The translations under genes were made by a program, and so were the position numbers. A DNA stretch of 15,641 bases from positions 1-15,641 of the forward strand of contig JBCCFC010000150.1 of NCBI GenBank assembly GCA_039029935.1. Reading direction: 5' to 3'. This document shows, in pieces, positions 1 through 6,700 of this stretch (position 1 is the stretch's first letter; each line of letters starts with the position of its first letter). Source of the DNA: G039029935 sp039029935 (lineage in GTDB: Bacteria > Chloroflexota > Anaerolineae > Caldilineales > Caldilineaceae). The notes under the pieces were generated by a model that searched no databases, had not been told where the DNA came from, and worked only from the letters and a program-made list of their open reading frames with translations.

Positions 1-64
1 AGATCTAGCATTCTGCTCCTCGTTTGGCTCACATACAAAAAAGATGCTGAATTTGGGTAACAAA

Positions 65-122
65 AGACTTAGTTGACGGGGTATTAAGTCTATTCCACAC
101 AAAATATATATTTCTGTGGAAT
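65..122. repeat. Two short inverted repeats in left-edge noncoding region
   Basis: The first 131 bases hold no gene I can support. They contain two perfect inverted repeats back to back: a 7-bp pair at 65-71 and 85-91 (AGACTTA/TAAGTCT) and an 8-bp pair at 92-99 and 115-122 (ATTCCACA/TGTGGAAT), the latter around an AT-rich spacer. They may be operators or promoter elements of a gene beyond the left edge. I found no convincing -35/-10 pair on either strand. Confidence 0.4.
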
Positions 123-131
123 GGCTAAAAC

Positions 132-167
132 AAAAAGACCTGCATCCAGAAAGATGCAGGTCTTTTT
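132..167. terminator. Intrinsic terminator after the fused permease gene
   Basis: A perfect 15-bp inverted repeat (132-146 with 153-167) surrounds a 6-nt loop. Its outer ends are five A on the left and five T on the right, so it can work as a Rho-independent terminator in both directions. It starts about 40 bases past the stop codon of the 658-residue permease gene and closes that operon. The stem core AGACCTGCAT is the same as in the terminator at 4714-4744. Confidence 0.88.
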
Positions 168-207
168 ACATAACCGTCGCTATCAACCCAATCGCAATCT
201 CACCCGT

Positions 208-2184
208 TTATTGCTTCACAGCACCTGCTGTCAACCCAGCGACCATAAAGCGTTGACCGAGCGCGTAGATGATAAACACGGGAACCGCCATAATGAGCGA
301 TGCCCCTGTCAACTCACCCCAAGGCTGAACATCACCGATGATCATCATACCCAGACCGACGGGCAACGTCATTAGGCTCTCACGTGAGATGAGAATGTAG
401 GCAAAGAGATATTCATGCCAAGCATTGGTGACACCAAAGAGGAAGATCGCCATCAATGCTGGTGTCGTCAACGGCAACACGATGTGCCAGAAAACTTGGA
501 AACGGTTGGCGCCGTCGATTAGCCCTGCCTCTTCTAGCTCTTTGGGGATGGATGCATAGTAACCCATCATCAGCCAGATCGCAAAGGGCAGTGCAAAGGT
601 CGAGTAGGCCAGCATCAGACCGGGTAGGCTATTGGTCAAGCCAATCGTTGCAAAAATCTGGTAGATAGAGATCACCATGAGAACACTCGGCATCAAGTAG
701 GCCGCAAAAATCGCGCTAGAGAAGGTCCGACTCCCCTTCCAGTTGAGACGCACCAAACTATACGCAGCAAGAGAGGCCACGATTGTCGAAACCATTGGTG
801 TCACCACCGATACAACAAAGGAGTTACGCATCCAGACGAGGAAGTTGCGCGTAGGCCCCAGCAATTTTTCATATTGTACCGTCGTCCAAGGATCGGGACT
901 GTAGAGCGAGGTAAAGGTCGTAATTTGCACCTCTGACTTAAATGAGGTGATAAAGACAAAGTAGAAGGGGAATAGCTCAAAGAGCAGGAGCAAACCGAGT
1001 GCAATGCCTGCAAAAATATCAATACGCCGCTGTCTAACTCTGGCCCGCCGTTTTGACTCCGCCGGATCGCTTGTGGCTTGATTCCCCCCTAGTGCGTTGC
1101 CAATGGCCTCAAAAATTCGTTCAAAGATATCGTTGATGAACCAGAAAATCGCCATAATCAGGCGCAAAACCGTGACAAAAGGCCATGCGAGGATGCGTCC
1201 GATAATGGAGCCTGAATCCTCAGTCACTGGCTCATTTTCACGACCCGTCTGTGTTGCCAATACTTGCCGTCCCAAAATCAGGATCAGGACAGCCAAGAAT
1301 GGTACCATCGACATCGCCGCAGCAACGGCTGTACCAATACGGAAACTACGCGCCGCCTCAATCGCAAAAATGGAGTAAATTTTGGTGGCCCCGACAGGCC
1401 CACCGCCTGTCAGTAAGAAGACTTGCGTAAAGCCGTTGAATGTCCAAATGGTGGAGAGCAATGTCTCGACCAAAATTACATAGCGTAGTCCCGGTAATGT
1501 GATGTGCAGGAATTGCCGCCACGCGTTGGCCCCGTCAATAGCCGCAGCTTCATAGAGCGATTGGTCGATGGCCTTTAGACCCGCCACCAGCAAGATGGTG
1601 AAGAAGGGAATACCCGCCCAGAGGTTCACCATAATCACCGACGGCAATGCTAAATCTGGATCGCCCAAGAATGGAATCGACTGGTTAATCAACCCTAAAT
1701 CTTTAAGAATGGGATTGACCATACCGTAAATAGGGTCGAGAATGCCTTTCCATGTAATCGAGCGCACCACTTCGGGCATAATCCACGGCAGCATGACCAA
1801 GGCCGTAAAGATGGTTTGGAACCGTTTGAGACGATGTAAGAGCAGTGCAGCAATCATACCCAGAATAAATTTGAGGATAACCGCCGAGAATGTGTAGACA
1901 AACGTAATCCGAATAGAGTCCCAATAGAAGGGGTCTTGATAGAGCAGTTGATAGTTCAATAACCCAACCCAAGGACCTGTTGTCAGACTCGTGGTACGTG
2001 TAAATCCCAGATATAACGCACGTAAAAAGGGGTAGGCAACGATTGCGCCCAATAGAATGAGAGCGGGCGCAAGGAATAGATAGGCTTCTCGCCAGTCAGG
2101 ACCGAGCATTCTCCTCAATTGTGAGAACCGGTTTGATGTGTCCGATGGACTTACGTCCACCATAGTTGGGTTTGCGGCTGCCAT
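208..2184 (-). CDS. Fused MalF-MalG-type carbohydrate ABC transporter permease
   Basis: This is an inner-membrane permease of a carbohydrate importer (binding-protein-dependent transport family), with both half-permeases in one 658-residue chain. Residues 1-310 are MalF-like: about six hydrophobic segments starting near 33 and an EAA loop at about 212-233 (EAAAIDGAN followed by HITLPGL). Residues 390-658 are MalG-like, with an EAA loop at about 551-575 (EEAGLIDGAN followed by HIVLPL). EAA loops bind the ATPase, so two in one chain means one polypeptide can form the whole channel. The join (about 307-390) contains an extra hydrophobic stretch at about 327-350 and a basic segment at 378-387. 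The reading frame is continuous with no sign of frameshift. The ATG at 2184 has AAGGGA upstream. The gene lies downstream of the binding lipoprotein at 2335-3744 and is probably cotranscribed with it. No ATPase is nearby, and the substrate is unknown. Confidence 0.93.
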   Translation of the reverse strand: MAAANPTMVDVSPSDTSNRFSQLRRMLGPDWREAYLFLAPALILLGAIVAYPFLRALYLGFTRTTSLTTGPWVGLLNYQLLYQDPFYWDSIRITFVYTFSAVILKFILGMIAALLLHRLKRFQTIFTALVMLPWIMPEVVRSITWKGILDPIYGMVNPILKDLGLINQSIPFLGDPDLALPSVIMVNLWAGIPFFTILLVAGLKAIDQSLYEAAAIDGANAWRQFLHITLPGLRYVILVETLLSTIWTFNGFTQVFLLTGGGPVGATKIYSIFAIEAARSFRIGTAVAAAMSMVPFLAVLILILGRQVLATQTGRENEPVTEDSGSIIGRILAWPFVTVLRLIMAIFWFINDIFERIFEAIGNALGGNQATSDPAESKRRARVRQRRIDIFAGIALGLLLLFELFPFYFVFITSFKSEVQITTFTSLYSPDPWTTVQYEKLLGPTRNFLVWMRNSFVVSVVTPMVSTIVASLAAYSLVRLNWKGSRTFSSAIFAAYLMPSVLMVISIYQIFATIGLTNSLPGLMLAYSTFALPFAIWLMMGYYASIPKELEEAGLIDGANRFQVFWHIVLPLTTPALMAIFLFGVTNAWHEYLFAYILISRESLMTLPVGLGMMIIGDVQPWGELTGASLIMAVPVFIIYALGQRFMVAGLTAGAVKQ

Positions 2185-2242
2185 TGTTTTCCCTTCGTAA
2201 ACTTATCGTTGAAAAAAGGATGTGGGATGGTGTGCCAGTATT

Positions 2243-2290
2243 CAGTAGGTCGGTAGGTCAGTAACCGAATACCGACCTACCGACCTACCG
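2243..2290. repeat. Imperfect palindrome of 8-bp repeats between binding-protein and permease genes
   Basis: Two 21-base arms (2243-2263 and 2270-2290) pair at 19 of 21 positions around a 6-base loop. Each arm is a tandem array of an 8-bp unit related to GTAGGTCG. It lies about 45 bases after the binding-protein stop codon and about 58 bases before the permease start. There is no T-run, so it is not a standard terminator. In the transcript it would form a strong hairpin able to protect the upstream mRNA 3' end or partly block read-through, lowering permease relative to binding protein. The function is inferred. Confidence 0.8.
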
Positions 2291-2334
2291 ACACATTTCC
2301 CTCATCTTATATGCATCTCTACATACTGACCATT

Positions 2335-3744
2335 TTACTCTTCGCCTGGCAGACCAAACTCCTTGAAGATCAGAACCATGCGATCATGGGCAGTAGCAAC
2401 CGCTTCAGCAACGTCTGTACCCGTCATGATAGAGTTTACCATGTCTTTCCATGCGCCCGCTTCGTTGATTGCATCCATCGCTGCAGATGATGGTCCAGGC
2501 CATGTGGTTGGATTGATACCAGAAGCATCTAGTGCCGCGCTCTTCTGTTGTAGTGCAATCTCATACCCCTGCGTGTACTCTGACAGTTCCCACAAATCAG
2601 TGTATGCTGGAATTGCATAGGCTGGTGAAGAGGCCAACATTTCATCCATGCGAGCCACGTCTGCTGTGAAGTCAATCACTAGCTGTCGAGCTGCATCTGG
2701 ATTCTTTGCACCCTTCATCATGTACCAGTTCTTGCTTGGAATTGACTTGAATTCCTGATTGACAGGGCCTCCAGGTGGTTTCAAGTAGTTGGTCTGGTCT
2801 GCAACAGGGTTGCCATCGACAACGGCCTTGGCAAAGACTGTACCCGCGTTCTCTGTGTAGGCAATGACGCCACCCAGATAAGCTTCGTTGTTAGAAATGT
2901 CATTCCATGCCAGAACACCTGGTGGCAACATGTCTTCCCATGTTGGATCGATGTAGGTGTCTTTCAGGAAGTTCATGGCCGCAACCATCTCTTCTGAGTT
3001 TGTACGAATGAACTGACCTGTTTCATCCTGCCAACCTGCGCCGTAACCAGTCTTGACACGGTTGATGATGCTGTTACCATCACCAGAGCGATTGACTGTG
3101 ATACCCCAACCATAGAGTTCCTCGTCTGGGTTGGATGCGGCCAACGTGGCTTCACGCAGGTCTTCGTATGTGCGGATTGATTGCAGATCAATGCCCGCAG
3201 CGTCAAAGACATCACGGCGATAGTAACCACCACCAGATCGTTGGTGATATGGTACAGCCCACCAATCGCCATCAACGATCATGGTCTGTTGCAAGAATGG
3301 AGCCGCTTCACCATAGGCTTCTTCAATCTCGGCAACAATGTCACTCACTGGTTCAACAATACCCAAGTTCTGGACCTGTGTAACTGCGAAAGTGTGCAGA
3401 ACCAAATCAGGTGGATCGCCCGCCTGAACCGAAGCCGCCAGCTTTTCAACTTCACCAGAGCCAGAGGCGAAACCAGCGATGTCGGCAATCTCAAGGTCCC
3501 ATCCTTGGTCAGCCGCATACTCTGTGATTTTGGTGCGTACATAGTCATTGTAGTCTGGATGGAAGTCTTTGGCTGTCAGTACCCAGAACAGACCAACTTC
3601 TGCGGTAGCACCAGAATCGCCACCACCATCATCACCACCAGAAGGCGCAGGAGCAGGTGGCGCACAGGCAGCCAAGGCTGTTACAGCCAGCGCACCGCCC
3701 GTAAGTTGAAGAAAATGTCGTCGTGATAGTTTTGATTGAACCAT
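2335..3744 (-). CDS. Carbohydrate ABC transporter substrate-binding lipoprotein (system A)
   Basis: This is a family 1 extracellular solute-binding protein (UgpB/MalE type), 469 residues, the usual length. The N-terminus combines a twin-arginine motif (SRRHFLQLTGG, residues 7-17) with a lipobox LAAC whose lipidated cysteine is residue 27. It is therefore probably exported folded and anchored to the membrane. A flexible Pro/Gly/Asp-rich spacer (28-48) precedes the binding domain. The ATG at 3744 has a strong AAGGAG site at good spacing. It is the first gene of an operon with the fused permease at 208-2184, separated by a palindrome. A TTGACA-N17-TATTCT promoter lies about 120 bases upstream. 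The ligand is probably a sugar or glycoside, by family and by the permease; nothing in the sequence identifies which one. Confidence 0.92.
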   Translation of the reverse strand: MVQSKLSRRHFLQLTGGALAVTALAACAPPAPAPSGGDDGGGDSGATAEVGLFWVLTAKDFHPDYNDYVRTKITEYAADQGWDLEIADIAGFASGSGEVEKLAASVQAGDPPDLVLHTFAVTQVQNLGIVEPVSDIVAEIEEAYGEAAPFLQQTMIVDGDWWAVPYHQRSGGGYYRRDVFDAAGIDLQSIRTYEDLREATLAASNPDEELYGWGITVNRSGDGNSIINRVKTGYGAGWQDETGQFIRTNSEEMVAAMNFLKDTYIDPTWEDMLPPGVLAWNDISNNEAYLGGVIAYTENAGTVFAKAVVDGNPVADQTNYLKPPGGPVNQEFKSIPSKNWYMMKGAKNPDAARQLVIDFTADVARMDEMLASSPAYAIPAYTDLWELSEYTQGYEIALQQKSAALDASGINPTTWPGPSSAAMDAINEAGAWKDMVNSIMTGTDVAEAVATAHDRMVLIFKEFGLPGEE

Positions 3745-3777
3745 TACGTTCTCCTTATTTATGATTATAGAAACGGC

Positions 3778-3806
3778 TTCTGTTGGTCAGCGTTGAGTCA
3801 ACAGAA
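3778..3806. promoter_or_regulatory. Perfect 8-bp inverted repeat in the leader of binding protein A
   Basis: TTCTGTTG (3778-3785) and CAACAGAA (3799-3806) form a perfect inverted repeat around 13 bases. The middle (3787-3796, TCAGCGTTGA) is itself nearly palindromic with a CG centre, like many LacI-family sugar-repressor operators. It lies between the predicted promoter and the start codon, so it could be an operator blocking elongation or a leader hairpin. No regulator gene is present in the window. Confidence 0.45.
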
Positions 3807-3856
3807 AACCATAAACACGCGTGGTAATTGTAGGAGGATAGAATGTTATTTGTCTA

Positions 3857-3892
3857 TATTCAGAGAATACCAGAAAATTTTTTTGCTGTCAA
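3857..3892 (-). promoter_or_regulatory. Predicted promoter of system A with palindrome over the -10
   Basis: On the minus strand there is a perfect -35 TTGACA (3887-3892), a spacer of exactly 17 bases (A-tract then T-tract) and a -10 TATTCT (3864-3869). Transcription would begin near 3857, giving a leader of about 110 bases. A 13-base perfect inverted repeat, TATTC-AGA-GAATA (3857-3869), covers the -10 and start point, a natural repressor position. Confidence 0.65.
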
Positions 3893-3937
3893 ATCGCATT
3901 TTAATAGACCTAACATGCTGTTTTAGGGATATAGATT

Positions 3938-3947
3938 GACCTGCATC
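3938..3947. other. Third copy of the terminator-stem decamer
   Basis: GACCTGCATC at 3938-3947 is identical to one strand of the terminator stem at 137-146 and overlaps nine bases of the one at 4715-4723. It lies about 15 bases after the stop codon of the small gene at 3963-4343. No complementary arm is present, so it does not form a terminator here; it may be a decayed copy or chance. Confidence 0.3.
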
Positions 3948-3962
3948 AGAAGTTGACGCATC

Positions 3963-4343
3963 TCAACAGACTCTGGACTGTTCAATTGGAAAAGTGGCAG
4001 ATTGATGAAGTTTAACCAATGCCCTTGCTTTGACCAACCGTAGCTGTAATTCCAAGTGGGTCAAGCGATCTAGTTCGACCTCTTCTGCTTGGGGTAACTC
4101 ATCATTTTTATTTTTGGTGAGCAATGTCTTGATTTGAGTTTCGATTTCTTCTGAAAAATGAAAGTTCACAATTGTTTCCGGTGAGGGTCGCTGAACCAAA
4201 AGCGCAACTGCTTCCATATAGGCCATGATTGAAACGGGAGCAAGTCGACTTAAACCCATATCCAGGACAAGGGGTAATTGATCGCAAACAGAATCGAAAA
4301 TGGGTAGCGTATACTCAGGAACATCTAATGTAATTGTTGTCAT
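3963..4343 (-). CDS. Small antitoxin-like protein of unknown function, 126 residues
   Basis: This is a soluble protein with no signal peptide. It begins MTTITLDVPEY, a beta-strand-like N-terminus common in antitoxin-like proteins. The C-terminal half has the pattern RPSPETI, then a run resembling LLTKNKN, then EEVELDRLTHLE and a helical LVKARALV. I recall this layout (SPEEIL - LLERNR - EEEAELD - LxxLxKARA) from small Chloroflexota and cyanobacterial proteins often encoded next to HNH endonucleases or toxins. No such partner follows here. I chose the ATG at 4343 over a GTG at 4352 because AGGAG lies 8 bases before the ATG. The gene follows the 76-residue gene by 31 bases, probably in one transcript. 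A role as antitoxin or accessory protein is only a suggestion. Confidence 0.72.
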   Translation of the reverse strand: MTTITLDVPEYTLPIFDSVCDQLPLVLDMGLSRLAPVSIMAYMEAVALLVQRPSPETIVNFHFSEEIETQIKTLLTKNKNDELPQAEEVELDRLTHLELQLRLVKARALVKLHQSATFPIEQSRVC

Positions 4344-4374
4344 AGGTAACACTCCTTTCTCTGCCTGTGATTTT

Positions 4375-4605
4375 CTAGCTATCGACCAGCTCTAATTCTT
4401 GTTCAATATCTTCAAGTGAAAGCACTGCTTCCTCGGCAAAGAGTTCGTCCAGATAAGCCATTAATTCTTCGTTATTACGCAGCATCTCAATTTCCATATC
4501 AAACTCATCAATGGAATGCTCAACAATCGTTTGCTGCTCAGATTTACGATAGGATTTCAGATGTTGTAGTGACTGACGCGTAAATTTTAGTGTAAATTTT
4601 GTCAT
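4375..4605 (-). CDS. Small hypothetical protein, 76 residues, first of a two-gene unit
   Basis: I do not recognise this protein with confidence. The first 30 residues (MTKFTLKFTRQSLQHLKSY, then KSEQQTIV) look like the start of RelE/ParE-type small toxins, which open with a beta strand and a basic helix. Instead of the toxin's beta-sheet core, the chain turns strongly acidic from residue 33 (DEFDMEIEML, EELMAYLDELFAEE, EDIEQELEL) and ends. It may be a truncated or hybrid toxin-like remnant, or an antitoxin-like protein. An extended -10 promoter lies about 70 bases upstream; the ribosome site (AAGAAA) is weak. The downstream neighbour is the 126-residue antitoxin-like gene, 31 bases away. Confidence 0.68.
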   Translation of the reverse strand: MTKFTLKFTRQSLQHLKSYRKSEQQTIVEHSIDEFDMEIEMLRNNEELMAYLDELFAEEAVLSLEDIEQELELVDS

Positions 4606-4671
4606 GATATTTCTTATATAAATAGATGGATTAGGCTTACCCAGATTGCTAAATTATCGGTTCTTGATGAG

Positions 4672-4680
4672 ATTATACCA
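4672..4680 (-). promoter_or_regulatory. Extended -10 promoter for the small gene pair
   Basis: On the minus strand TGG is followed directly by a perfect TATAAT (4672-4677), the extended -10 pattern TGnTATAAT that can work without a good -35. A TTGTCA lies upstream but only 14 bases away, too close. The start point would be near 4665, about 60 bases before the ATG at 4605. It sits just after the terminator at 4714-4744, so the small pair is probably transcribed independently of the importer upstream. Confidence 0.6.
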
Positions 4681-4713
4681 CAGCCTTTAGCTGACAAGAA
4701 CATTGAATTAAAA

Positions 4714-4744
4714 AGACCTGCATTTCATCTGTGGATGCAGGTCT
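4714..4744 (-). terminator. Intrinsic terminator after the MalG-type gene of system B
   Basis: A perfect 10-bp stem (4714-4723 with 4735-4744) has an 11-base loop and is followed on the minus strand by five T (counting the last stem base). It begins about 34 bases after the stop codon of the permease at 4778-5716. The stem core is the same as the terminator at 132-167. Confidence 0.82.
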
Positions 4745-4777
4745 AGAAATTCTTAAAGTACTAATTGCGATAAAAGA

Positions 4778-5716
4778 CTAACCCTTAATCCCCGACAACA
4801 CAATTCCCCGTACAAAATACCGCTGTGCAAATATAAACAGCAAAATCGGTGGCAACGTCACCATCAGCGATGCGGCCATCAAATAGGGTTCCTGTGGCTC
4901 ACCCCCTGTCTCTGCGGCTTGCTGGAAGAAACGCAGCCCCAACGAAAGCGTATAATTTTCTGTCGAGCGCAGGTAGATGAGTGGGTGGATAAAGTCATTC
5001 CAGTTGAATAAAAACGAAAAGATGGCTAAGGTTGCCAGTGCAGGCATTAAGGATGGGAGCAGGATGTTCAACAGAATTTGGAGACTATTGGCCCCATCAA
5101 TCTCGCCAGCCTCGTCCAATTCGCGCGGCATGGTGAGCATAAATTGACGCAGGAGAAAGATGAAGAAGGCGCTGGTGCCAAAGAAATTAGGCACGGTCAA
5201 TGGCAGAAACGTGTCCAGCCATTTTAACTCGCGGAACATGATAAAGCGTGGCACAAGCGTGACCTCTTCGGGCAGAATGAGCGTGGCGATGACGATCATA
5301 AACAGAATATCGCGCCCTGGAAACTCAAAGCGGGCAAAGCCATAGGCCACCAATGTAGATGAGAGTACCGAACCGATGACTGAAAAGATGGTGATGATAA
5401 TCGTGTTGTAGTAGAACCGTGCAAAGGGAACCTGCTCCCATACCGTGAGATAGTTACCCCATTGTGGGTCTTGCGGCAGGATCGTTGGCGGAAACACATA
5501 AATTTCAGTGGGTCCTTTGAGTGATGAAAAAACAGACCAGAGATAGGGACCAAAAAAGGCGACGGTCAGAAGTGCAGCCAGCAGATAGAGCAGAGTACGT
5601 TGCGTGAGATGCTGTAGTTTGTAACGGCCTATGGTTCGTACCTGTGTGCCTGATGACTGTGTGCCTGATGACTGTGTACCTGATGACTGTGTGCCTGATG
5701 AAGTAATTGTTGTCAT
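4778..5716 (-). CDS. MalG-type carbohydrate ABC transporter permease (system B)
   Basis: This is the second half-permease of importer B, 312 residues with about six membrane segments, the first at about 41-63. The EAA loop is at about 199-225 (ELDEAGEIDGAN then LLPSLMP), the contact for the ATPase. The C-terminus ends with the family-typical QRYFVRGIVLSGIKG. The N-terminal cytoplasmic tail is unusual: residues 6-25 are four copies of SSGTQ, encoded by a 15-bp tandem repeat. The ATG at 5716 is 3 bases after the stop of the MalF-type gene, with its ribosome site (GAGGGTGG) inside that gene, so translation is probably coupled. It is followed by an intrinsic terminator. The substrate cannot be read from the sequence. 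Confidence 0.93.
   Translation of the reverse strand: MTTITSSGTQSSGTQSSGTQSSGTQVRTIGRYKLQHLTQRTLLYLLAALLTVAFFGPYLWSVFSSLKGPTEIYVFPPTILPQDPQWGNYLTVWEQVPFARFYYNTIIITIFSVIGSVLSSTLVAYGFARFEFPGRDILFMIVIATLILPEEVTLVPRFIMFRELKWLDTFLPLTVPNFFGTSAFFIFLLRQFMLTMPRELDEAGEIDGANSLQILLNILLPSLMPALATLAIFSFLFNWNDFIHPLIYLRSTENYTLSLGLRFFQQAAETGGEPQEPYLMAASLMVTLPPILLFIFAQRYFVRGIVLSGIKG
5643..5702. repeat. Four in-frame 15-bp tandem repeats in the permease N-terminus
   Basis: Four adjacent 15-base units (5643-5657, 5658-5672, 5673-5687, 5688-5702) differ by one base in the third and one in the fourth. They encode (SSGTQ)x4, residues 6-25, before the first membrane helix. Near identity at DNA level suggests recent expansion by slippage. 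As the unit is a multiple of three, copy changes would leave the frame intact. Confidence 0.95.
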
Positions 5717-5719
5717 AAA

Positions 5720-6685
5720 TCATCCACCCTCATAATAGACCCAGCGACGTGCGCCGACAAATTGAATAACTGTCAGAATAAGCACACCTGCAAAGAAGAC
5801 CCACGCCAGTGCCGATGCATAACCCATTTGTAAATAGACAAAGCCTGAGTTGTAGAGATGCAGGATATAGAACCATGTCGCATGAGCGGGACCCCCCTCT
5901 GTACCGGACCCGCCTGCGGGTGCAACATAGGCGAGCGCAAAAATTTTGAGCGCGGCAATGATGCCTGTAATCAGATTAAAGAAGATGGTTGGCGACAGCA
6001 TTGGGATGGTGATGTGGCGGAAGCGATACCAGCCATTGGCCCCATCGACATCGGCCGCGTCATAGAGTTCCTGTGGGACACCTTGTAACCCCGCCAAGAA
6101 GACAATCATGGTTGCGCCACCGATAAAGTTCCAAAAGCGAATCAACAACAGCCCCGGAATCGCCCATGTTGTGCTTTGAAGCCACCCCGGCCCCTCGATG
6201 CCAATAGTTTTGAGAAAGCCATTGATAGGGCCATAGGTGGGCTGTAGCAACCAAGCCCATAGAATGGCCGCCGCCACGACGGGCGTCAGCGATGGGATAA
6301 AGAAGGCGGCGCGAAAGAATGTTGTGCCGCGTAGCCCTGTGTTGAGTAGGAGGGCACAAAAAAGTGAGCCACTCAGCCCAACCGTGATGAGTACAAATGC
6401 AAAATAAAGCGTCTTCCAAATCGCCCCAAAGAAGAGGGGGTCGGTCCCATTAAACATGGTGACATAGTTGTCAAACCCCAGAAAGACGGGTGGTGATAGC
6501 AAATTATATTTGGTCAGGCTGAGATAAAATGAGGCAATCATGGGTCCCAGCACAAAGATGAGAAATCCAAGTACCCAGGGCAAGATGTACATATATCCAG
6601 CAAATGCGCGCCGCTGGCGACGGCTCAATCCGCCAAGCAGGTTAAACCCACCTGCTGGTTTCAGTGCAGTATTAGAAGCAGCCAT
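5720..6685 (-). CDS. MalF-type carbohydrate ABC transporter permease (system B)
   Basis: This is the first half-permease of importer B, 321 residues with about six membrane segments (first at about 31-55, second at about 90-115). The EAA loop lies at about 206-232 (ELYDAADVDGANGW then HITIPMLSP). It is the short MalF/UgpA type with no large periplasmic insertion. The N-terminus is basic (SRRQRR, 21-26), as expected for a cytoplasmic end. The ATG at 6685 has AGGTGA at good spacing. The gene is separated from the binding-protein gene (6807-8135) by a gap filled with a palindrome, and its last codon lies 3 bases from the MalG-type start. The two form the heterodimeric channel; the ATPase must come from elsewhere. 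Confidence 0.93.
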   Translation of the reverse strand: MAASNTALKPAGGFNLLGGLSRRQRRAFAGYMYILPWVLGFLIFVLGPMIASFYLSLTKYNLLSPPVFLGFDNYVTMFNGTDPLFFGAIWKTLYFAFVLITVGLSGSLFCALLLNTGLRGTTFFRAAFFIPSLTPVVAAAILWAWLLQPTYGPINGFLKTIGIEGPGWLQSTTWAIPGLLLIRFWNFIGGATMIVFLAGLQGVPQELYDAADVDGANGWYRFRHITIPMLSPTIFFNLITGIIAALKIFALAYVAPAGGSGTEGGPAHATWFYILHLYNSGFVYLQMGYASALAWVFFAGVLILTVIQFVGARRWVYYEGG

Positions 6686-6700
6686 AAATTCACCTAAAGA

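Noticed and set aside
73..110. Possible plus-strand promoter (TTGACG, then an AT-rich TATATA)
   Set aside because: The spacing between the boxes is about 26 bases, and no plus-strand gene follows.
208..2184. Fused permease as two genes joined by a frameshift or sequencing error
   Set aside because: The frame is continuous and the linker is long, with its own composition. No ribosome site or start codon stands out at the junction. I keep it as a true fusion, pending read data.
3181..3726. Plus-strand open frame of 181 codons opposite binding protein A
   Set aside because: The minus-strand frame has an export signal, lipobox and ribosome site. The plus frame has no recognisable features.
4330..5716. 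Identical first 14 bases (ATGACAACAATTAC) of the 126-residue gene and the MalG-type gene
   Set aside because: The match stops after the start codons, the proteins are unrelated, and a Thr-rich start is common. Chance is the simplest explanation.
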